Shown here piece after piece: positions 31,801 to 39,464 of a stretch of DNA of 64,000 nucleotides. Numbering within the stretch: the first letter of the stretch is position 1; each line of letters opens with the position of its first letter. The notes under the pieces are model-generated. The model ran no database searches. It was not told the origin of the DNA and saw only the letters and a list, made by a program, of their open reading frames with translations. The position numbers were made by a program, and so were the translations under genes. The DNA is from Propionibacterium sp. (GTDB taxonomy: Bacteria > Actinomycetota > Actinomycetes > Propionibacteriales > Propionibacteriaceae), in assembly GCA_012517965.1 (NCBI GenBank), contig JAAYTZ010000113.1, positions 1 through 64,000 of the forward strand, read 5' to 3'.

Positions 31801-32019
31801 AACCTACCGCGCCTGGGGAGGCCCGGGAAGGTGCCGCAGCCCCCCTCGGCGGACCGGCCGCGGGCGGGCCGGCCGGGGGACGGCGTCCCCTGGTGCGAGG
31901 TCACCGCCGGGGCCCAGAATGCGGGTGGGACGAGCTGCGCGCACGGTTGCCGCAGCGACTCCCGGGGCAGTTCCCCTCCGACCGACGTGGATTCACCGCC
32001 CGAACGGCAGGAGGAGACC

Positions 32020-35016
32020 ATGAAGAACATCACCAACGAGCAGCGCACGCTGCTCGAAGCGCTCCGGGAACGCGGCCGGGTCGACCAGGTCCGCTGGAGC
32101 GAGGAGCGCGGCGTCGCGAGCCTGCTGCGCGGCAGGCTGCTGGGTCCGGAACAGGCGCGGACGGTCGAGGAGGCCGTCAAGGCCGTGCTCGAGGAGTACG
32201 GCCCCCTGGTCGGCCCACCGGACGTCGCCGACAGCTGGCGGCCCTCGCCGCTCACCGGGCCCCGCGACGCGCGGAAGATCCGCGCCTTCCAGGTGTTCCG
32301 CGACGTGCCCGTCTACGGCGCCACGCTGCTGGTCTTCCTCGACGACCAGGGCGGCGTGTCGCGCCTCCAGAGCAGCTTCTGGCGCGAAGTGAAGGTGACG
32401 GCCGAAGCGGACCTCAAGGAGGAGTCGGTCGGCGAGCACGTCCTGGGCCTGCTGCGCCGCAGTCCGGACGCCGAGAAGTTCGAGGCCCGCTGGCGGCGCG
32501 AGAAGGGCGGTGACCCGTGGGCGCGCGAGCACTTCCCGCTGGTCACCCCGCCGCGGCGCTACTGGCACCCCGTCGACGGCGCCTTCCACCCCGCCTTCCT
32601 GGTGTGGGCCCACCTGCCCGCCGAGTGGATCGGCGTGGACGGCAAGCCGCGCAGCGCCATCCTGCAGTCGGAGGTCATGCTGGACGCCGCCACGGGCGCG
32701 GTGCTGTGGTCCGAGCCGACCCGGGAGGGCGTCTACACCGACGACGGAGGGGACGGCCTGTCCACGCTCACGACCGGGTCGGCCTACGTCACCCGGCCGC
32801 TGCAGATCGTGCACGACGAGCACGGCACGCACTTCCTGCTCAACCGGCTGTCGACCCCCGTCACCCGGACGTCCGACTTCAACGGCGGCACCCTCTCCAG
32901 CACGACCGCCGGCACCCAGCTGCAGAACGACGCCAACCTCTCCCAGGACGCCGACGGGCACTGGGACGCGACGACGACGAGCTGCGTGGAGGCGGACCGG
33001 GTGGCGGCGCAGCAGCCGGAGACCGACGGCCACGCCAACGCCCAGGCGGCCCTGGACTTCTACCACGGCCTGGGCTGGGATGGCTTCGACGACGGCGGCT
33101 ACGGGGCCGCGTGCCTCGTGCGGATCGCGACTCACATCGGGATCGACGCCAACGCCTTCTTCGACAAGTACACCGAGTCGCTGCCGGGCGGCGGAACGAA
33201 GTACCACGGGTACCTCGGGTTCTACGACGGCACGTGTGCCGGGGGCGCGGTGGACTTCGACTTCATGGCCGGCGACCCGATCATCTTCGGTCACGAGTTC
33301 CAGCACGCGGTCACCTTCTTCGGGGCCGCCAAGTCGACCGGCGAGCCGGGACACCTCTACGGCACGTCCTGGCTCGGGGCGATCCGGGAGGGGTTCTCCG
33401 ATACCTTCGGGTGCCTGCGCCGGGGGCTCTACGTCAACCCGGCGTTCTTCCCGGACGGCGCCACCCACGCCCCGGCCCTGCCGTTCCGGCGCGTCGAGTT
33501 CCCGCGGAGCACGGCGACCGACGGCGGCGACTGGTACTGCGACCACTACGACGACCGCGGGTTCGGGTCGACCGACAAGTACTTCCTGTCGACCATGCTG
33601 TCGCACGCGGCGTTCCTGGCGGGGGAGGGCGGCGTCCATCAACGGGCGGCGCGACCCGCCGAGCTCATCCCGGTCGTCGGGGTGGGGCGGGAACGGATCC
33701 TGGAGATCTTCCACTACGCCCTGACCCACTTCTTCGACACGATCCCCACGACGCTGAACGGGGAGACCCTCATCGAGGCGGGCAAGTTGCTGCTCGACGC
33801 TGCCGAGGAGGTGAGCGGAAGCACGCGCACCTGCGAGTACGTGCAGCTGCGCCGCGCCCTCTACGCGGTCGGTCTGTACCCCTACGACGACGCGTACGTG
33901 GCGCAGCCCTACGGTGGGGAGGCGTGCATGCTGCCCTGGACGATCGCCTGGCGGTTCTCGCAGCCCTACCTGGGCTTCCCCGCCTCGTGGTGGCGCTCAC
34001 CCGACCTGTTCATCAACAACGGGTCCGGCGTCGAGTACAACGCCGAGGTCGGCGTGGAGAACCAGGTCTACGCCCGCGTCCGCAACATCGGCGACCAGAC
34101 GCTGACGAACGTCCGGGTGCGGTTCTACTTCGCGCCGATGGGCACCGGCCTGCCACCCGGCATCGCCGGCTGGCACCCCTGCCAGGACGCCGGCGGCACC
34201 GACTGCGTCCTCGACATCCCCACCCTGGCGGGAGGCGACGAGACCATCGCGAACCCGGCGGCTCCGCCGGCCGCCTCGGGTGTCCGGTGGTTCCTCGACC
34301 CGGCGTACGTGGTGCCGGGCGTGGACCACTTCTGCCTGCGGGCCCGCATCGAGTGCACGGCACCCAACCACGATCACGACTGCCCCTACGAGGTCCAGTC
34401 GAACGTGAGCTACTCCGGCGATCCCGCAGACGGCGCCACCCTGGGCTTCCAGGTGGCCAACTGGGTCGATCCCGAGCCGGTCGGGCTCGATCTGCGGGTG
34501 ACCCACACGCTGCCGCGGGGCTTCGCGGTGCGGCCGAAGGCCGGCACCCCGAAGGAGCTCGTCCTGCGGCCCGGCAAGCCGCAGACCCTCGTGTGGGAGG
34601 TGGTGCCGCCCGCCCGGCCCGGCACGGTGCTGGCGCCCCCCTACGACGGCCGGGTCGAGGGCAAGGTCGCCGGCAAGGTCGAGGGCCGGCTGATCGGTGA
34701 GCTGAGCGACGTGAAGGTGGGGCTGCGCCCCCTGACCCCGTCCCGGTCGGTGGTGACCGTGCACGGGCACCTCGCCGGGCGCGTCGACGACAAGATCGTC
34801 CTCGACGGGCAGCTGTCCGGACAGCTCGATCGGGCCACCGGCGCGCTGACCGGCGAGTTCGTCGGCAGCGTGGCGGGACCGCGGCTGAAGTACCGGCCGA
34901 GCTTGGCGCTGAAGGTCGAAGGCGTCCTCGAGCCGCTGCGGGCCGTCCACTTCACCCAGGCGGTGCGCGGCGAGCCCGTCGGCGGTGTGACGTTGACCTT
35001 CGCACCGAAGAGGTGA
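32020..35016 (+). CDS. M4/thermolysin-like metalloprotease with FTP-like N-terminus, CARDB-like domain and repetitive C-terminal tail; no signal peptide
   Basis: FGHEFQHAVTFFG and IREGFSDTFGC; propeptide-like N-terminus; VENQVYARVRNIGDQTLTNVRVRFYFAP; GRVEGKVAGKVEGRLIGEL tail; RBS aggagg before ATG. Confidence 0.82.
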   Translation: MKNITNEQRTLLEALRERGRVDQVRWSEERGVASLLRGRLLGPEQARTVEEAVKAVLEEYGPLVGPPDVADSWRPSPLTGPRDARKIRAFQVFRDVPVYGATLLVFLDDQGGVSRLQSSFWREVKVTAEADLKEESVGEHVLGLLRRSPDAEKFEARWRREKGGDPWAREHFPLVTPPRRYWHPVDGAFHPAFLVWAHLPAEWIGVDGKPRSAILQSEVMLDAATGAVLWSEPTREGVYTDDGGDGLSTLTTGSAYVTRPLQIVHDEHGTHFLLNRLSTPVTRTSDFNGGTLSSTTAGTQLQNDANLSQDADGHWDATTTSCVEADRVAAQQPETDGHANAQAALDFYHGLGWDGFDDGGYGAACLVRIATHIGIDANAFFDKYTESLPGGGTKYHGYLGFYDGTCAGGAVDFDFMAGDPIIFGHEFQHAVTFFGAAKSTGEPGHLYGTSWLGAIREGFSDTFGCLRRGLYVNPAFFPDGATHAPALPFRRVEFPRSTATDGGDWYCDHYDDRGFGSTDKYFLSTMLSHAAFLAGEGGVHQRAARPAELIPVVGVGRERILEIFHYALTHFFDTIPTTLNGETLIEAGKLLLDAAEEVSGSTRTCEYVQLRRALYAVGLYPYDDAYVAQPYGGEACMLPWTIAWRFSQPYLGFPASWWRSPDLFINNGSGVEYNAEVGVENQVYARVRNIGDQTLTNVRVRFYFAPMGTGLPPGIAGWHPCQDAGGTDCVLDIPTLAGGDETIANPAAPPAASGVRWFLDPAYVVPGVDHFCLRARIECTAPNHDHDCPYEVQSNVSYSGDPADGATLGFQVANWVDPEPVGLDLRVTHTLPRGFAVRPKAGTPKELVLRPGKPQTLVWEVVPPARPGTVLAPPYDGRVEGKVAGKVEGRLIGELSDVKVGLRPLTPSRSVVTVHGHLAGRVDDKIVLDGQLSGQLDRATGALTGEFVGSVAGPRLKYRPSLALKVEGVLEPLRAVHFTQAVRGEPVGGVTLTFAPKR

Positions 35017-35102
35017 GCCGACCGGGGGCGTCCCGGCGAGACCGCCGGGGCGCCCCCGCCCATTCCCAGGACGGACGAGCCGATCTCTCGGCTGGATTCC
35101 AG

Positions 35103-35120
35103 AATGCGGGCAGCCGCATT
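35103..35120. promoter_or_regulatory. Inverted repeat abutting the predicted -35 of the metY leader
   Basis: AATGCGG-gcag-CCGCATT (7-bp arms). Confidence 0.5.
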
Positions 35121-35147
35121 TGCATTTCGAGGGACGGCGTCTACCCT
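35120..35147 (+). promoter_or_regulatory. Predicted SigA-type promoter for a leaderless transcript
   Basis: -35-like TTGCAT (35120-35125), 16-bp spacer, -10 TACCCT (35142-35147, TANNNT), 7 nt before the ATG at 35155. Confidence 0.55.
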
Positions 35148-35154
35148 CTACCCC

Positions 35155-35235
35155 ATGCACACCACGTCCTGGCCCCTCGGAAGCGCTCTCGTCGCTGTCC
35201 GCGCCATGATGTGTTGTTGTCGAATGTCGGCCTGA
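35155..35235 (+). CDS. Poly-cysteine leader peptide (putative attenuator uORF) MHTTSWPLGSALVAVRAMMCCCRMSA
   Basis: 26-codon ORF with TGT TGT TGT near its 3' end, upstream of metY; the predicted TSS coincides with the ATG. Confidence 0.6.
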   Translation: MHTTSWPLGSALVAVRAMMCCCRMSA

Positions 35236-35403
35236 TCCGACCGAAGGCCACCCCACTCCCATCAGGGGGTTCGGGGTCGGGCCCGCTTCGTGGCCCTGGG
35301 TGGCCGAGTCTCAGTCGCTCCGCCGGGTGTGCCCGAGGCGACTGAATTGCCCATTGTGCGATCCCGCATTCTGCGGTGTTTCGACGCATTTCGCTCACAT
35401 TGT

Positions 35404-35426
35404 GGGCGCGGCGATTCGTCGCGCCC
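35404..35426 (+). promoter_or_regulatory. Strong leader-RNA hairpin upstream of the metY Shine-Dalgarno
   Basis: GGGCGCGGCG-att-CGTCGCGCCC (one G-U pair); SD aaggagag follows at about 35451. Confidence 0.55.
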
Positions 35427-35462
35427 GCGTGGTGAATCCGCAACAAGTCCAAGGAGAGAATC

Positions 35463-36746
35463 ATGCCGTTGCGTCCCGAGACGCTGTCCGTCCACGCCGG
35501 CCAGGAGCAGGCCGACCCCACCACCAACGCCCGGGCCGTGCCGATCTACCAGACGACGTCGTACGTGTTCGACGACACGGCGCACGCCGCCGACCTGTTC
35601 GCGCTCCGGACGTCCGGCAACATCTACACCCGCATCATGAACCCCACCCAGTCGGTGTTCGAAGCCCGCGTCAACGCCCTCGAGGGCGGGGTCGGGGCGC
35701 TCGCGACGGCGTCCGGAGCGGCGGCGATCACCTACGCCGTGCTGAACCTGGCGAGCGCCGGCGACAACATCGTGGCCACCTCCACCCTCTACGGCGGCAC
35801 CTACGCGCTGTTCGCCCACACGCTGCCGCAGTTCGGCATCGAGACCCGGTTCGTCGACCCCGACCGGCCCGACGATCTCGCCCGCCACGTCGACGACCGC
35901 ACGCGGCTGGTGTTCGGCGAGATCATCGCCAATCCGCTCATCAACGTCCTCGACCTGGACGCCTGGTCCGCCGCCGCCCACGCCCTCGGCCTGCCACTGG
36001 TCGTCGACAACACCGTCGCCACCCCCTACCTGGCGCGGGTCTTCGACCACGGCGTCGACGTGTCGGTGCACTCGGCCACCAAGTACCTCGGTGGTCACGG
36101 CACCTCCATCGGCGGCATCATCGTGGACTCCGGCCGGTTCGACTGGGCCGCCCACCCCGGCCGCTTCCCGGGGCTGACCAGGCCGGACGCCGCCTACCAC
36201 GACGTCGTCTGGACCGACGCCGCCGGGCCGGCCGCCTATGTGACCCGCGCCCGCACCGTCCTGCTCCGCAACACCGGCGCGGCCATCACCCCGTTCAACG
36301 CCTGGCTGTTCCTGCAGGGGCTGGAGACGCTGCACCTGCGCCTCGAACGGCACAGCAGCAACGCCCTCGCCGTGGCCCGTCATCTGGAGGACCACCCCGC
36401 CGTCGCCTGGGTCAACTACGCAGGCCTGCCGTCGAGCCGCTGGCACGCCATCGCCGACCGGGTGCTGACCGGCCGCGGTTACGGCGGCATCCTCTCGTTC
36501 GGTCTCAAGGCCGGACGCGAGGCCGGCGCCCGCCTGGTGGAGAACCTCGGCCTGTTCTCCCACCTGGCCAACATCGGCGACGTCAAGTCGCTGGTCATCC
36601 ACCCCGCCTCGACCACCCACTCCCAGCTGACGGACGCCGAACTCCGACTCGCCGGCGTCGCCCCCGAACTCGTGCGGCTGTCCATCGGCGTCGAGCACGT
36701 CGACGACATCATCGCCGACCTCGACCAGGCGCTCGCCGCCCACTGA
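35463..36746 (+). CDS. metY: O-acetylhomoserine aminocarboxypropyltransferase (sulfhydrylase)
   Basis: LSVHAGQEQADPTTNARAVPIYQTTSYVFDDTAHAADLFAL; DNTVATPYLARVFDHGVDVSVHSATKYLGGHG (PLP Lys). Confidence 0.96.
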   Translation: MPLRPETLSVHAGQEQADPTTNARAVPIYQTTSYVFDDTAHAADLFALRTSGNIYTRIMNPTQSVFEARVNALEGGVGALATASGAAAITYAVLNLASAGDNIVATSTLYGGTYALFAHTLPQFGIETRFVDPDRPDDLARHVDDRTRLVFGEIIANPLINVLDLDAWSAAAHALGLPLVVDNTVATPYLARVFDHGVDVSVHSATKYLGGHGTSIGGIIVDSGRFDWAAHPGRFPGLTRPDAAYHDVVWTDAAGPAAYVTRARTVLLRNTGAAITPFNAWLFLQGLETLHLRLERHSSNALAVARHLEDHPAVAWVNYAGLPSSRWHAIADRVLTGRGYGGILSFGLKAGREAGARLVENLGLFSHLANIGDVKSLVIHPASTTHSQLTDAELRLAGVAPELVRLSIGVEHVDDIIADLDQALAAH

Positions 36747-36813
36747 CCACCGCGAGCGCCCGCCGCACCCGCTCGTGCGGCGGGCGCGCCCGGGGCCCGG
36801 CATACTGACCGAC

Positions 36814-37824
36814 GTGCCCGAGTCCACCGCCGGACGTCGTGGGTCCGAGTTGCTCATCGTGCGCAACCCGGACCAGGCCTCGAAACTGCCCTACCTGATG
36901 CTCCTGCCCCTGGGCGACGGGCTGGTGTTCCGCACCTCCGACACCTGGCCCCGGACGAAGGCGCTGTACTGCCACCCGGTCGCCCGCGACGAGTGGCCCG
37001 CCGAACCCGAGCTCGTCGAACGGACGCCGATCCGCTCGTGCGTGCGCCGGGGGGCCGCGATCGACCTGGTGCTCGAGCGGGGCCGGGAGAACCGTTCTCA
37101 GTTGGTCTACACCACCGCCCGCGGCCGCGACGTCGTCTTCTGGCAGTTGCCCCGCACCCGCAAGCAGGCGCGTCCCGACGTCCGGACGCCGACGGCGCGG
37201 GCCGCCGGCGTCCCCGACCTGGAGATCGTGGTCGACACCCGGGAGCAGTACGCCTACCGGTTCGCCGGGCAGCAGGTCACCACCGTCAAGCGGGCCCTGG
37301 CGTGCGGGGACTACGCGGTCACGGTCGAGGGTCGGGTCGTCGCCGCCGTGGAGCGCAAGTCGCTGGCCGACCTGGTCTCCAGCCTGCTCGCCGGGACCCT
37401 CCGGTACGCCGTCGGAGATCTCGCCGCCCTGCCACGGGCGGCGGTCGTCGTCGAGGACCGCTACTCGGGCGTCTACCGACTCGACCGGGTTCGGCCCGCC
37501 GTCGTCGCCGACGGGCTGGCCGAACTGCAGGTGCGCTGGCCCACGGTGCCGATCGTGTTCGCCGAGACCCGGCCTCTCGCCGAGCAGTGGACCTACCGTT
37601 ACCTGGCGGCCGCGTCCGTGTGGGGCCGCACCGAACTGGCCGTCGCCGCGCGGCTGGGCCCGGACGCCCCTCCGCCGGAGACGGCGGCAGCCCCCGGCAC
37701 CACCCCCGCGCCGCCCACGAGCGAGGTGCGGGCCTGGGCGCGGGCGTCCGGCCTGGACGTGCCCGACCGCGGCCGACTCCGTCCCGAGGTCTGGGCGGCG
37801 TGGCGGGCCGCGCACGGGCAGTGA
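36814..37824 (+). CDS. ERCC4-domain nuclease with Lsr2-like C-terminal DNA-binding motif
   Basis: EIVVDTREQYAYRF...GDYAVTVEGRVVAAVERKSLADLVSSL; C-terminus SEVRAWARASGLDVPDRGRLRPEVWAAWRAAHGQ; GTG start chosen. Confidence 0.82.
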   Translation: MPESTAGRRGSELLIVRNPDQASKLPYLMLLPLGDGLVFRTSDTWPRTKALYCHPVARDEWPAEPELVERTPIRSCVRRGAAIDLVLERGRENRSQLVYTTARGRDVVFWQLPRTRKQARPDVRTPTARAAGVPDLEIVVDTREQYAYRFAGQQVTTVKRALACGDYAVTVEGRVVAAVERKSLADLVSSLLAGTLRYAVGDLAALPRAAVVVEDRYSGVYRLDRVRPAVVADGLAELQVRWPTVPIVFAETRPLAEQWTYRYLAAASVWGRTELAVAARLGPDAPPPETAAAPGTTPAPPTSEVRAWARASGLDVPDRGRLRPEVWAAWRAAHGQ

Positions 37825-37921
37825 GCCGACCCCGTGGGCTCGTCGTCGTGGGTGCCGAGGCCGCCCGCTGCCCCGTGCAACAACCGACCCATTCGCCGTC
37901 GAGGCGCACGAGAGCGAGAAC

Positions 37922-37950
37922 TTACGGTACCGTAGGTTACGGTTTCGTAG
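37922..37950. promoter_or_regulatory. Tandem palindromic operator upstream of the nitronate monooxygenase-like gene
   Basis: TTACGGTACCGTAG-g-TTACGGTTTCGTAG; first copy contains the perfect palindrome TACGGTACCGTA. Confidence 0.65.
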
Positions 37951-37968
37951 TTCGGATTGAGGATCTTC

Positions 37969-39399
37969 ATGAGCGGTCAGCGCCCCACCATCATTCAAGG
38001 CGGCATGGGGGTGGGGGTGTCCTCGTGGCGTCTCGCCCGAGCGGTCTCCCGCACCGGGCAACTCGGCGTCGTCTCGGGCACGGCCCTCGACGGCGTGCTC
38101 GCCCGCCGGCTGCAGGACGGCGACCCCGGCGGCGACGCCCGCCGGGCCCTGGCCCACTTCCCGTCGCCCGCCATCGCCCAGCGCGTGCTCGACGCCTACT
38201 TCCTCGAGGGGGGACGCCCGGAGGGGCGGCCCTACCGGCCGCACCCGACGCTCACGATCGACCCCAGCCGGTCGGCGGTCGAACTGGCGCTCGCCGGCAA
38301 CTTCGTCGAGGTGTGGCTGGCCAAGGAGGGCCACGACGGCGTCGTCGGCATCAACTTCCTGGAGAAGATCCAGATCGCCACGCTGTCGGCGGCGCTCGGC
38401 GCCATGCTGGCCGGTGTCGACTACGTGCTGATGGGGGCCGGCATCCCGAAGGAGCTGCCGCGCGTGCTCGACGACTTCGCCGCCGGCCTTCCCGCCCGGC
38501 TCACCGTCGACGTCACCGATCAGACGCGCACCCACACCGCCGTCCTCGACCCGGTCGCCCACCTCGGCGCCGACCTGCCGGCGCTGCGGCGTCCGCAGTT
38601 CCTCGCGATCGTCTCGGTGCACGTGCTGGCCGGCTACCTCGCGCGGGACGCCGCGATCCGGCCGGACGGGTTCGTCGTCGAGGGGCCGGTCGCCGGCGGC
38701 CACAGCGCCCCGCCCCGCGGCAAGATGGTGCTGGACGAGGCGGGTGAACCCATCTACACCGCCAAGGACGAGGCCGACCTCGCGAAGATGGCCGCGCTCG
38801 GCCTGCCGTTCTGGCTGGCGGGCGGCTGGGGCACCCCCGAGAAGGTCGCCGAGGCCCGCGCGGCGGGGGCCGCCGGCGTCCAGTGCGGCACGATCTTCGC
38901 GCTGGCGGCCGAGTCGGGGCTGGCCCCGGCCCTGCGGGCGCGCATCGTGGACGCCGTGCGTGCCGGCACGCTGGTGGTCCGGAACGACCCGCTGGCGTCC
39001 CCCACGGGCTTCCCGTTCAAGGTGGCCGCGCTGGAGGGCACGCTGTCCCAGCCGGAGGTGTACGCCGCCCGGCCCCGCATCTGCGATCTGGGCTACCTGC
39101 GTCAGCCCGCCGAGCGGCCCGACGGGTCCGTGGTGTACCGCTGCCCGTCCGAGCCCGAGCACATGTACGTCCGCAAGGGCGGCGACGTCGCCGACACCGT
39201 GGGGCGCGTGTGCCTGTGCAACTCGCTGTTCGCCGACATCGGGCTGCCGCAGCGGCGCCCCGGCGGTTACGTCGAACCGTCGGCGGTGACCCTCGGCCAG
39301 GATCTCGTCGGGGCGCGGCGGCTGCTCGCCGAGCACCCCGAGGGCTACAGCGGGGCCGAGGCCGTCGCCTGGCTGCTGGGCTCGGCACCCCAGCCCTGA
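37969..39399 (+). CDS. Nitronate monooxygenase / PfaD-like flavoprotein
   Basis: [84 protein letters not shown]. Confidence 0.87.
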   Translation: MSGQRPTIIQGGMGVGVSSWRLARAVSRTGQLGVVSGTALDGVLARRLQDGDPGGDARRALAHFPSPAIAQRVLDAYFLEGGRPEGRPYRPHPTLTIDPSRSAVELALAGNFVEVWLAKEGHDGVVGINFLEKIQIATLSAALGAMLAGVDYVLMGAGIPKELPRVLDDFAAGLPARLTVDVTDQTRTHTAVLDPVAHLGADLPALRRPQFLAIVSVHVLAGYLARDAAIRPDGFVVEGPVAGGHSAPPRGKMVLDEAGEPIYTAKDEADLAKMAALGLPFWLAGGWGTPEKVAEARAAGAAGVQCGTIFALAAESGLAPALRARIVDAVRAGTLVVRNDPLASPTGFPFKVAALEGTLSQPEVYAARPRICDLGYLRQPAERPDGSVVYRCPSEPEHMYVRKGGDVADTVGRVCLCNSLFADIGLPQRRPGGYVEPSAVTLGQDLVGARRLLAEHPEGYSGAEAVAWLLGSAPQP

Positions 39400-39464
39400 C
39401 GCGGAACGGGGGACGCGGCGACGCCGCGCCGGGGGGCTGTGTCGGGTCTGGCATTCTTGCTGCC

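Noticed and set aside
35040-35462. Known SAM or SAH riboswitch upstream of metY
   Set aside because: No recognisable riboswitch core by eye; the poly-Cys uORF explains the leader better. Infernal/Rfam would be decisive.
35300-35462. Cys-containing N-terminal extension in ORF 35300..36808 (RLNCPLCDPAFCGV)
   Set aside because: Wrong frame for metY and degenerates into Arg/Pro-rich antisense-like sequence; the TGT-TGT-TGT uORF has better promoter placement.
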